A DNA stretch of 12,891 nucleotides from Nitrospinota bacterium. Its GTDB lineage: Bacteria; UBA8248; JACPRG01. Numbering within the stretch: position 1 is the first letter of the stretch; every line of letters begins with the position of its first letter. Positions 1 through 6,859 of the stretch are shown piece after piece. The notes beneath the pieces are model-generated. The model saw only the letters and a list, made by a program, of their open reading frames with translations. It made no database searches and had not been told where the DNA came from. The position numbers were made by a program, and so were the translations under genes. Location: the NCBI GenBank assembly GCA_030740135.1, contig JASLXW010000060.1, positions 1 through 12,891 on the forward strand. Reading direction: 5' to 3'.

Positions 1-2
1 AG

Positions 3-671
3 GGCCGAATCCTGGCCGACGTCCGGGAGGAGGAAGGCCCCATGGGCGAATTCACCTGGCACTACGGTCCCGCCCGGCAGAACCCCGTCTTCCAAGTCAC
101 GGCCATCACCCACCGGCGGGACGCCATCTTTCTGGACCTCAACAACCTCTACCTGGATCACAATTATCTGGGCCTGCTGGGCCGGGAGTCCAACCTGTAC
201 AAGCGGGTGAGAGAGGTGATCCCGTCCATGCGCAACGTGGCCGTGGCGGAATCGGGCGGTTGCCGCCTGACCGGTTTCATTCAGATCCGCAAAGAACATG
301 AAGGCCAGGGAAAGAACGCGGCCCTGGCGGCCCTGGCGGCGGATCCCTACATGAAGCTGGTGGTGGTCGTGGACGAAGACGTGGACATCTATAGTGACCG
401 TGAGGTCATGTGGGCCGTCACCACCCGCACCCAGCCGGACCGGGATTTTTTCTTCGTCCCGGGGTCCTTCGTGTGCATCATCGATCCCTCGGGCCATACG
501 GGCAGGAGCCGCAACGAGCACGGGGGGATGAACACCCGCGTCGGCATCGACGCCAGCAGACCGGTGGATACTTCTTTCCCGGAGCGGTGCGACGTCAAAC
601 AGGAGCTCTGGGAGGGGATCGACCTGGAAGCGTACGTGACCTCCGCGGTGGGGGTGAGCGATTCCCCTTGA
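3..671 (+). CDS. UbiD-family prenylated-FMN-dependent decarboxylase, C-terminal part (5' end outside window)
   Basis: UbiD-family enzymes use prenylated FMN to decarboxylate, or sometimes carboxylate, aromatic and unsaturated acids in the cytoplasm. The reading frame is open from base 3, so the first ATG at 42 is internal. That Met sits inside E-G-P-M-G-E (33-50), which matches the family's EGPxGE motif carrying the two catalytic glutamates. Further family signatures follow: VVVVDEDVDIYSDREVMWA at about 357-413, then TRTQPDRDFFFVPGS, and a late GIDAS segment near 544. About 222 codons remain, which fits the C-terminal half of a roughly 450-490 residue protein. The N-terminal prFMN- and metal-binding part is missing because of the window edge, not because of a break. 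No ubiX-type prenyltransferase is visible here. The next gene starts 118 bp downstream, so co-transcription is possible but unproven. Family assignment is strong; the substrate is unknown. Confidence 0.92.
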   Translation, partial: GRILADVREEEGPMGEFTWHYGPARQNPVFQVTAITHRRDAIFLDLNNLYLDHNYLGLLGRESNLYKRVREVIPSMRNVAVAESGGCRLTGFIQIRKEHEGQGKNAALAALAADPYMKLVVVVDEDVDIYSDREVMWAVTTRTQPDRDFFFVPGSFVCIIDPSGHTGRSRNEHGGMNTRVGIDASRPVDTSFPERCDVKQELWEGIDLEAYVTSAVGVSDSP

Positions 672-789
672 GGGAGGGCCGCACGAGAACCTCATTCTTG
701 GAACAGTGGCGTCGCCGGCCGAGCGGGCGGGCATCTTGACGCGGCAAGCGTACGACGTTCACTATGACGTTGAAAAGGAGAAGTGAAGG
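672..789. other. Intergenic gap between the UbiD gene and the hydantoinase gene
   Basis: This 118-bp gap contains no plausible gene. TTGACG at 736-741 resembles a -35 box, but no good -10 lies 16-18 bp downstream, so any promoter here is doubtful. GACGTT occurs twice, at 754-759 and 766-771, exactly 12 bp apart. A clear ribosome binding site, AAGGAG at 775-780, sits 9 bp before the next ATG. No terminator hairpin with a T run follows the UbiD stop, so read-through into the next gene is possible. Confidence 0.4.
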
Positions 790-2241
790 ATGCCGACAGT
801 GGATGTGATCGTGAAGGGCGGGAAGATCGTGAATCACGATGGGACCCGGGAGGGGAGCGTTCTCATCGAGGGGGAAAAGATCGCGGGCATCATGGCGGGC
901 TCGGAGCTTCCGGAGGCCGGGGAGGTGATCGACGCCGCCGGTCTTTATGTCCTGCCCGGTCTCATCGATCCCCACATGCACCTCCAGGACAGCTCGCGCA
1001 ACCCCACCTTTTCGAACGGAGACCCCGTTTACACCTTCGAGGACAACGTCAGGACCGAGTCCCAGTCGGCCGCCGGCGGAGGGGTCACCACGTGCATCCC
1101 GATGGTCTTCCTCCGCCGGGACCCGGGGCTGTCTTTTCTGGAGATCTTCGAAGAGTCGAAAGGATTCGTGGAGAAGGGGGCCACCGTCGATTTCGGCTTC
1201 AGCGGCCTCATCACGTCGGACCAGCACATTGAAGAGCTGCCCCGCTACGCCCGGGAGCTCGGGATGACCACCTTCAAGTTCATGATGGCCTACCGGGGCG
1301 AGGAGGCCGAGATGTTCGGCGTCCGATCCGTGGACGACGGGCAGATCATCACCGGCTTCGAGCAGCTCGCAAAGCTTCACGCCGAGGGCTTTCCCGCCTG
1401 GGCGATGGTCCACACCGAGAACATGGACATCGTTTACCACCACAAGGCCCGGCTGAAGGCGGCCGGCCGTCAGGACCTCGCCGCCTGGACGGAGGCGCGG
1501 CCGTCCATCGCGGAAGAAGAAAATCTGAGACGCGCCCTGTTCTATGCCGAGTCCACCGGGGCCCCACTCTATGTCGTCCACATGACCATCGGCCTTGGCG
1601 TCGACCTCGTCGCCGACGCCAAGGCGCGGGGCGTCAACGTCATCGCCGAGACCTGCCCGCACTACCTTCAGTTCACAAAGGACGACCACGACAAGATCGA
1701 CATCCTGGGGCAGGTGAACCCGCCCTTGCGGAGCGAGTGGGACCAGGAGCGGCTCTGGGAGGGGATCCGCTCGGGGGTGATCAGCTGCATGGGGTCGGAC
1801 CAGTCCACAATCATGCCCGTCACGGAGAAGCGCAAGGAGGGCCTTTGGACCTCCATCCCGGGATTCCCCGGCACCGAGACCATGTTGAGCACCCTCCTTC
1901 ACGAGGGGGTCAACAAAGGCCGGATCGGCCTCGAGAAGGTCGTGGAGCTCTGTTGCTACAACAACGCCCGGGTCTTCGGGATCTATCCCCAGAAGGGGGA
2001 GATCGCCGTCGGCTCGGACGCCGACCTCGTCCTCGTGGACCTTCACAAGAAGGTCAAAGTGACGCCCGACATCCTTCACTCCAACGCCGACTACACGCTT
2101 TTGGACGGGATGGAGATGGAAGGCTGGCCGACCCTGAGCATGGTCCGGGGAACGGTGGTGATGCGGGACGGAGAGATCACGGGCAAACCCGGCCACGGCG
2201 CCTACATCCCGCGCCGGGCCTCAAAGTCTGCGCAGACTTAA
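790..2241 (+). CDS. Dihydropyrimidinase/hydantoinase-type cyclic amidohydrolase
   Basis: This 483-residue cytoplasmic metal-dependent hydrolase of the amidohydrolase superfamily most likely opens a cyclic amide (hydantoin, dihydropyrimidine or a related imide or ureide) to an N-carbamoyl or amido acid. Visible active-site residues match the binuclear family: H62-x-H64 in GLIDPHMH; K163 in TFKFMMAY, the usual carboxylated lysine; Y168; H208 in VHTEN; H264 in VVHMT; and D337 in CMGSDQS. The common SDH after the last strand is SDQ here, with Q338 replacing His. The length is normal for hydantoinases. The ATG at 790 is preceded by AAGGAG (775-780). The nitrilase-family gene starts 17 bp after the stop; pairing a cyclic amidase with a carbamoylase is classical for hydantoin and reductive pyrimidine degradation. 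Allantoinase or dihydroorotase activity is less likely from this context. Family is certain; substrate is not. Confidence 0.93.
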   Translation: MPTVDVIVKGGKIVNHDGTREGSVLIEGEKIAGIMAGSELPEAGEVIDAAGLYVLPGLIDPHMHLQDSSRNPTFSNGDPVYTFEDNVRTESQSAAGGGVTTCIPMVFLRRDPGLSFLEIFEESKGFVEKGATVDFGFSGLITSDQHIEELPRYARELGMTTFKFMMAYRGEEAEMFGVRSVDDGQIITGFEQLAKLHAEGFPAWAMVHTENMDIVYHHKARLKAAGRQDLAAWTEARPSIAEEENLRRALFYAESTGAPLYVVHMTIGLGVDLVADAKARGVNVIAETCPHYLQFTKDDHDKIDILGQVNPPLRSEWDQERLWEGIRSGVISCMGSDQSTIMPVTEKRKEGLWTSIPGFPGTETMLSTLLHEGVNKGRIGLEKVVELCCYNNARVFGIYPQKGEIAVGSDADLVLVDLHKKVKVTPDILHSNADYTLLDGMEMEGWPTLSMVRGTVVMRDGEITGKPGHGAYIPRRASKSAQT

Positions 2242-2258
2242 TACAGGAGGAATGGAGC

Positions 2259-3152
2259 ATGTCGCGAGAGACCAAGATCTGTCTGATTCAAACGGCCCCG
2301 GCTTCGCCCTCCAAGGAGGAGAACATTCAGACGGGGCTGGACCTCATCGACCAGGCGGCCCAGGAGCCGGTCGACTTGATCGTCTTCCCGGAGATGTTCA
2401 CCACGCAGTTCTTCTGCGTAGGTTTTACGGACCAGAAATACATCGGCCTGGCCGAAACCATCCCGGGGCCGGCCACGGAGGCCTTCGGCGAGAAGGCCCG
2501 CGAGCACAACTGTCACATCCTGCTCCCCATGTTCGAGAAGGGACCGCTGGAGGGGGAGTTCTACAACAGCGCGGCCCTGATCGGACCGGACGGAAAGGTC
2601 ATCGAAGGGGTCCTCCCCGACGGCACGCGGGTGCCCGCCGCCCGAAAGAACTACATCTCCCACTTCCGCTGGGGGGATATGGTGAACGATGAGAAGTTCT
2701 ACTTCCGGCTGGGTCCGGGATACCCCATCTTCGACACCGACCTGGGGAAGATCGGGTGTCTGGTCTGCTACGAGCGCTGGTTCCCCGAGGGATGGCGGGT
2801 CCTCGCCCTGAGCGGAGCGGAGTTGATCCTCGTTCCGACGGCCTCGGCGGGGTACGTCTGGGAAATGTGGGTCTGCGGGCTCCGGTCCAACGCGGCCGAG
2901 AACGTCGTCTTCACAGCCGGTTGCAACAAAGCGGGGGTCGAGACGGTCGATGGGCACGATACGCGCTACTACGGGATCAGCTGCATCGTCGGTCCCGACG
3001 GCTCCGTCATCGCCCAGGGACCCGAGGCCGAAGGGCCGGTCTTTGTCCGGGGGACCATCGATCTGGACGAAATCGCGGAGGCCCGCCGCCGCATCATGAT
3101 CTACCGGGATCGACGCCCGGAGCTTTACGGGACCCTGGTCAAGACCGTTTGA
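2259..3152 (+). CDS. Nitrilase-superfamily amidohydrolase (N-carbamoylase/beta-ureidopropionase-like)
   Basis: This 297-residue C-N hydrolase probably cleaves an N-carbamoyl or amide bond in the cytoplasm, releasing ammonia and, for a carbamoyl substrate, CO2. The Glu-Lys-Cys triad is visible: E45 in VFPEMF, K130 in AARKNY and nucleophile C170 in IGCLVCYERWFPE. E145 lies in the loop that in many members carries a second glutamate. The C-terminal IYRDRRPELY is typical of the carbamoylase and beta-ureidopropionase branch. The ATG at 2259 is chosen because AGGAGG (2245-2250) lies 8 bp upstream and MSRETKICLIQ begins the usual first beta strand. An ATG at 2252 is in another frame. The gene follows the hydantoinase by 17 bp, suggesting that it acts on the ring-opened product. 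A plain omega-amidase or nitrilase role cannot be excluded. Confidence 0.92.
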   Translation: MSRETKICLIQTAPASPSKEENIQTGLDLIDQAAQEPVDLIVFPEMFTTQFFCVGFTDQKYIGLAETIPGPATEAFGEKAREHNCHILLPMFEKGPLEGEFYNSAALIGPDGKVIEGVLPDGTRVPAARKNYISHFRWGDMVNDEKFYFRLGPGYPIFDTDLGKIGCLVCYERWFPEGWRVLALSGAELILVPTASAGYVWEMWVCGLRSNAAENVVFTAGCNKAGVETVDGHDTRYYGISCIVGPDGSVIAQGPEAEGPVFVRGTIDLDEIAEARRRIMIYRDRRPELYGTLVKTV

Positions 3153-3238
3153 AGACCTTGAGCGGACAACATCCCAAGACGGCGCGTTTTCCCGACGAAC
3201 CCGCGTCCGCGAGGAGGCGCGAGGAAGAGAGGGACCCG

Positions 3239-4597
3239 GTGGCCGCGCCCGAGGTTCAATTCTACGACCCTTCCGTCGAGACGTTGTCCCGCGAGGAGCT
3301 GGCGGCCCTTCAGTTGCGCAAGCTCCGGGCCCTTCTGGACCGGGTGATGCGCAATAACGCCTTCTACCGGCGCAAGTTCAAGGCGGCCGGCGCGGACCCC
3401 GGCCGTGTTCAATGCCTGGATGACGTGCGGCGGCTCCCCACCACTTCCAAGGCGGAGGTCCTGGACGACATCGAGGCGGCCCCCCCCTACGGCGAGCGGC
3501 TTCAGGTTCCGGCGTGCGAGGTGGCCCAAGTCGTCGAAACCAGCGGGACGAGCGGCAGGATCCGGGAGGTCTATGGTCTCAGCCGGGGCGACCTGGACAC
3601 GGTCTTCGACATGGAGGCCTGCGGTTTTTTCTGGGCGGGCGTTCGGCCCGGGGTCGCGGTGTTCAATACGCTCCCCATGCACACCTCGGCGGCGGGACTT
3701 TGGTACTACCACGGACTCCGAAACCTGGGGGCCAACATCTTCCAGGTCGGGACGTACGACACCCCGAAAAAGGTCGAGTATTTGAGTCGGTTCGGGGGCA
3801 AGTTCCTGATCGGGTCGCCCTCCTACCTGCGGCGCATGCTGACCGTGGCGCGGGAGATGGGTCTCGACCCCGGGACCGACCTCGAGGTCGAGCGGATCCT
3901 GGTCGCCGGCGAGCCCTTCTCCGAGGCCTGGATCCACGAGCAGGAGAGCGCCTGGGGGGCCAAGGTCTTCGAGCAGTACGGCTCCACCCAGCGGGCGATG
4001 GCTTGGTCCTGCGAACGGGGTGTCTGGTGGAAGGGCGCCCGGGGGGTTCTCCACACCCTCCCCCACCGGGTCCTCTTCGAGATCCTCGACGTGAAGACGC
4101 GGGCGCCGGTCGCGCCCGGGGATTGGGGCGAGCTGGTCGTCACCCCCCTGGACGCCGAGGCCTCCCCGCTCATCCGGTTCGCCACCGGCGACCGGGTCCG
4201 GTCTCTGCCGGCGGAGGCGTGCGGGTGCGGACGGACCTTTCCGGGGATCGAGGCCGGAACCGTCTCCCGCCTGGACAACATGCTCCGGGTAAAGGGGGTG
4301 AACCTCTGGCCCGAGGCCGTGGACGGCGTGGTGTTCCGGTTTCCCGAGATCCGAGAATACAAGGGGGAAGTCGCCCTGGGGACGGGGGACCGGGAGGAGA
4401 TTCGCGTGCGGGTGGAGGTGGATTCCGGAGTCCCGTCCGGAACCGGGACGGCCCTTTGCGCCCGCTTGATGGATGATCTGCGGGCCTCCCTGGGGCTGCG
4501 GTTCGAGGTTTCTCTCTGGGACGGTCCCTCCCTTTATGACGCCTACCGGGAGGGCCTCCACAAGAGCCGGCGCTGGACCGACCTCAGACCCCGGTGA
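3239..4597 (+). CDS. PaaK-like (phenylacetate-CoA ligase family) acyl/aryl-CoA ligase
   Basis: This ATP-dependent, AMP-forming ligase probably converts an aromatic or other carboxylic acid to its CoA thioester in the cytoplasm. Counting from the GTG, it has the family start YDPSVETLSREELAALQ (9-25), the phosphate loop ETSGTSGR (S102-G106 core), GSPSYLRRM, AGEPFSEAWI, EQYGSTQRA, IRFATGDRV, a Cys-rich stretch ACGCGRTFPGI, and the hinge SRLDNMLRVKGVNLWP before the small C-terminal domain. The length, 452 aa, is close to the usual 430-440. The GTG at 3239 is preferred: AGAGGG (3228-3233) lies 5 bp upstream and family homology begins just after it. TTG codons at 3149 and 3158 would add a charged 27-30 residue extension. 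The gap from the nitrilase gene is 86 bp and the cupin gene follows by 36 bp. The acid used is unknown. Confidence 0.9.
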   Translation: MAAPEVQFYDPSVETLSREELAALQLRKLRALLDRVMRNNAFYRRKFKAAGADPGRVQCLDDVRRLPTTSKAEVLDDIEAAPPYGERLQVPACEVAQVVETSGTSGRIREVYGLSRGDLDTVFDMEACGFFWAGVRPGVAVFNTLPMHTSAAGLWYYHGLRNLGANIFQVGTYDTPKKVEYLSRFGGKFLIGSPSYLRRMLTVAREMGLDPGTDLEVERILVAGEPFSEAWIHEQESAWGAKVFEQYGSTQRAMAWSCERGVWWKGARGVLHTLPHRVLFEILDVKTRAPVAPGDWGELVVTPLDAEASPLIRFATGDRVRSLPAEACGCGRTFPGIEAGTVSRLDNMLRVKGVNLWPEAVDGVVFRFPEIREYKGEVALGTGDREEIRVRVEVDSGVPSGTGTALCARLMDDLRASLGLRFEVSLWDGPSLYDAYREGLHKSRRWTDLRPR

Positions 4598-4633
4598 GAA
4601 AACCCCAGCCCGCTTGGCGGGAAGGAGACACTG

Positions 4634-5065
4634 ATGATCTTTGCGCACTTGGACCCGGCGGTCCTCGACGACGCCGGGGAGATGGAATTCGGCGGCCCGG
4701 TCGTGGGAGAGAAGGAGCGTTTCCGGGTCCAGTTCCTGGTGAACGACCGCGCGGGCACGATCGCCATCGAAGACTTCCCCGCGGGCCGGGAGACCCGCTG
4801 GGCCTTCTGGCACGACGAGGTCCACTTTATCCTGGAGGGCGAAGCCGAGATTTCCTACACCCTCCCCCCCAACCACGGCAAGGTCGTGACCCGGACGGCG
4901 CGGAAGGGGGACACCTATCTCATCCTCAACGGGACGCGGGCGACCTTTCGCGTCACCTCGGAGGCCCCCTATCTTCACGCCTGCGTCATCATGCCCCAGT
5001 ATCACCTGGACAAATGGCTCCTTCGGGAAGAGTACGGCGATCCCGCCGAAGAGACGGGGAGGTGA
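4634..5065 (+). CDS. Small single-domain cupin protein
   Basis: This 143-residue protein has a cupin (RmlC-type jelly-roll) pattern. IAIEDFPAGRETRWAFWH is followed by H60-D-E-V-H64-F-I-L-E-G-E-A-E-I (first cupin motif), then RKGDTYLILNGTRATFRV (second motif) at about residues 93-110. The first motif lacks the standard H-x-H pair; only H60, E62 and H64 are candidate ligands. The His normally found in the second motif is replaced (NGTRA). Metal binding is therefore uncertain, and the protein may be an isomerase-like, ligand-binding or accessory cupin rather than a dioxygenase. The ATG at 4634 has AAGGAG (4622-4627) 6 bp upstream. It lies between the CoA ligase (36 bp upstream) and the DUF35 gene (3 bp downstream), so it belongs to the operon. 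The exact role is unknown. Confidence 0.82.
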   Translation: MIFAHLDPAVLDDAGEMEFGGPVVGEKERFRVQFLVNDRAGTIAIEDFPAGRETRWAFWHDEVHFILEGEAEISYTLPPNHGKVVTRTARKGDTYLILNGTRATFRVTSEAPYLHACVIMPQYHLDKWLLREEYGDPAEETGR

Positions 5066-5068
5066 AAC

Positions 5069-5479
5069 GTGACCCCTGAGGCGGGTCTATCCCGAAACCC
5101 AGAAGGGGCGGAGGCCCCGGAGTGGGTCCCCCGGGGGTGCCGGTGCGGGGCGTGCGGCCGGGTGTTCTATCCGGCCAAGCGCATCTGCCTTACGTGCGAG
5201 CGCGCGACGGAGATGCAACCGGTCCCCCTTTCCCGGCGCGGCGTCCTCTACACCTTTACGGTCATCCACGTCGGTCTCGAAGGGTTCCGTCCGCCCTATG
5301 CCGTCGGCTGGATCGACCTGCCCGAGGGGGTGCGGCTGTTCGCTCCCCTCCTGTCCGGGGATTCGGAGACGCCGTTCCGCATCGGGACGCCGATGGAGAT
5401 GGTCCTCCACCCGCTGCCCGACGAGCGCGGGGAATTGGCGGACGGATTCGCCTTCCAGCCCATCGAAGGAGAGACATGA
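5069..5479 (+). CDS. DUF35 Zn-ribbon/OB-fold protein, thiolase partner
   Basis: This 136-residue protein has the two-part DUF35 layout: an N-terminal rubredoxin-like zinc ribbon with C26-x2-C29 and C40-x2-C43 (GCRCGACGRVFYPAKRICLTC), then an OB fold with the typical GVLYTFTVIHVG, PPYAVGWIDLPEGVRLFAPL and FRIGTPMEM strands. Known family members form complexes with thiolase-like enzymes and help channel or bind CoA thioesters, for example ChsH2-type partners of Ltp2 and the archaeal thiolase/HMG-CoA synthase complex. The start is GTG at 5069, with GGGGAGG (5056-5062) upstream and only 3 bp after the cupin stop. The stop overlaps the thiolase start in an ATGA, suggesting translational coupling and an equimolar complex. 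Confidence 0.92.
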   Translation: MTPEAGLSRNPEGAEAPEWVPRGCRCGACGRVFYPAKRICLTCERATEMQPVPLSRRGVLYTFTVIHVGLEGFRPPYAVGWIDLPEGVRLFAPLLSGDSETPFRIGTPMEMVLHPLPDERGELADGFAFQPIEGET

Positions 5480-6645
5480 TGCGCGAGGTCAGGGTCCTGG
5501 GCGTCGGAACGTCCGCGTTCGGCGTCATGAAAGATCAAGGGATTCGGGAGTTGTCGGAGACCGCCCTGTGGGAAGCGCTCCAGGACGCCGACGTCCGTCC
5601 CGAGGAGGTCCAGGTCGCCTACTGCGGCAACGGCTACGGCGGTCTGGCGAGCCGCCAGGCCGGACTGATCGGTCAGCTTGCCCTGGGGCAGGTGGGGATC
5701 ACGAAAATCCCCGTCACCCGGGTCGAGAACGCGTGCGCCAGCAGCTCGTGCGCCTTCCGGGAGGCGTGGATGGCCGTCGCCGGCGGGTTTTACGACGTGG
5801 CCCTGGCGTTCGGCGTCGAGAAGATGACCGAGCGGTCCACCGCCGACGTGACCCGGGCGCTGGCGGCGGCGGCCGACGTGGACCTGGAGACGAAGTACGG
5901 CTTCACGTTTCCGGGGTTCAACGCGGCCGTGGCCAGGCGCCACATGGATCTCTTCGGCACGACCCGGGAGCAGCTCGCCCTCGTCGCCGTCAAGAACCAC
6001 CGCCACGGCCTCGCCAACCCCAAGGCCCACTTCCGCAAGGCCATCACCGTCGAGGACGTGACGGCTTCGCCCCTGGTCGCCGACCCCTTGCGGCTCTACG
6101 ACTGCTGCCCGGCCTCGGACGGGGCGGCGGCGGCCGTCCTGGTCGCGGCCGACTACGCCCGCCGGGCGGGGCGTCCGTCCGTCCGGATCGCGGCGGCCGT
6201 GCAAACCTCCGGGACCTTCGCCGAGGACCGGGAGATCACGACGTTCGACCCGACGGTCGCGGCCGCCGAGCTCGCCTGGGAAACGGCCGGAATCGGCCCC
6301 GAAGACGTGGACGTGTCCGAGGTCCACGACTGCTTCACCATCGACGAGATCATGCACTACGAGGACCTGGGCTTCTGTCCCAAGGGGGAGGGGGGACGGT
6401 TCGTCGAGGAGGGCCATTCGACCCTCGGGGGCCGGCTTCCGGTGAACCCCGGCGGAGGGCTCAAAGCCCGGGGCCATCCCGTGGGCGCCACCGGCGTCGC
6501 CCAGGTGGCGGAGCTCGTCTGGCAGCTTCGGGGCGAGGCGGAGGGCCGCCAGGTTGAGAACGGGCGCGTAGGCGTCGCCCACTGCACCGGCGGCGCCATG
6601 CACGGCGACCTGGGCGCGGTCACGGTCATCGTCCTGACCCGGTAG
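5476..6645 (+). CDS. SCP2/lipid-transfer-type thiolase family protein
   Basis: This 389-residue thiolase-fold enzyme probably performs CoA-dependent cleavage or Claisen-type chemistry on a beta-keto (or beta-hydroxy) acyl-CoA. The catalytic set is visible: C87 in VENACASSS, the VHDCFTIDEI segment typical of the SCP-x branch, H334 in RGHPVGATG, and C370 in HCTGGAMHGD. The presence of both cysteines and the His favours thiolysis or condensation over a pure retro-aldol activity like that of some DUF35-paired homologues. The ATG at 5476 overlaps the DUF35 stop (ATGA, 5476-5479). A second ATG follows directly at 5479; GAAGGAGAG (5465-5473) serves as ribosome binding site. It is the last gene of the tight cluster and stops with TAG, showing that TAG is read as stop here. 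No T-rich terminator follows. Confidence 0.93.
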   Translation: MMREVRVLGVGTSAFGVMKDQGIRELSETALWEALQDADVRPEEVQVAYCGNGYGGLASRQAGLIGQLALGQVGITKIPVTRVENACASSSCAFREAWMAVAGGFYDVALAFGVEKMTERSTADVTRALAAAADVDLETKYGFTFPGFNAAVARRHMDLFGTTREQLALVAVKNHRHGLANPKAHFRKAITVEDVTASPLVADPLRLYDCCPASDGAAAAVLVAADYARRAGRPSVRIAAAVQTSGTFAEDREITTFDPTVAAAELAWETAGIGPEDVDVSEVHDCFTIDEIMHYEDLGFCPKGEGGRFVEEGHSTLGGRLPVNPGGGLKARGHPVGATGVAQVAELVWQLRGEAEGRQVENGRVGVAHCTGGAMHGDLGAVTVIVLTR

Positions 6646-6694
6646 CGAGTCTACGCGGACGCTTGCGATTGAATCAGAAGACAGCGCGGGTCGG

Positions 6695-6723
6695 TTGACC
6701 CTCAGCCTCCGCTGGTTTTCAAT
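6695..6723 (+). promoter_or_regulatory. Putative sigma70-type promoter for the molybdenum hydroxylase gene
   Basis: TTGACC at 6695-6700 (5 of 6 to consensus) and TTCAAT at 6718-6723 (4 of 6) are separated by 17 bp in a stretch less GC-rich than the flanking genes. A transcript from about 6730 would carry a 130-nt leader before the ATG at 6860. This is prediction from pattern only. Confidence 0.35.
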
Positions 6724-6750
6724 CGGGCGCGACATGGAGGCGGAACCTCA

Positions 6751-6773
6751 CTCGCGTTTCTCGCCAACGCGAG
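6751..6773 (+). promoter_or_regulatory. Perfect 8-bp hairpin in the leader upstream of the molybdenum hydroxylase gene
   Basis: CTCGCGTT (6751-6758) pairs perfectly with AACGCGAG (6766-6773) around a 7-nt loop. It lies between the predicted promoter and the ATG at 6860. There is no following T run, so it is more likely an mRNA-stability or protein-binding structure than a terminator of the thiolase operon. Confidence 0.4.
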
Positions 6774-6859
6774 CGCCCGAACGGGGTGGGTCGAGCGAGC
6801 GGGTTATCTCTCAATCGTTTACCCATGTGCTCGAGGGCGTCGATCCGGAGGGGGAGACG

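Noticed and set aside
595..2196. Long minus-strand open frames opposite the hydantoinase, nitrilase, ligase, thiolase, molybdenum hydroxylase and S15 genes (the longest being 470-650 codons)
   Set aside because: They are antisense to genes with clear family motifs, are low-complexity in Arg, Gly, Asp, Pro and Val, and show no domain. High GC content keeps opposite frames open.
790..3152. A plain reductive pyrimidine (Pyd) pathway
   Set aside because: Only dihydropyrimidinase-like and beta-ureidopropionase-like genes are present. No dihydropyrimidine dehydrogenase genes flank them, and the downstream CoA genes do not belong to that pathway.
6734..6859. Earlier ATG at 6734 for the molybdenum hydroxylase
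   Set aside because: It would add 42 residues encoded by the hairpin-rich leader, unlike any family N-terminus; ATG 6860 has a good GGAGG and begins at the conserved region.
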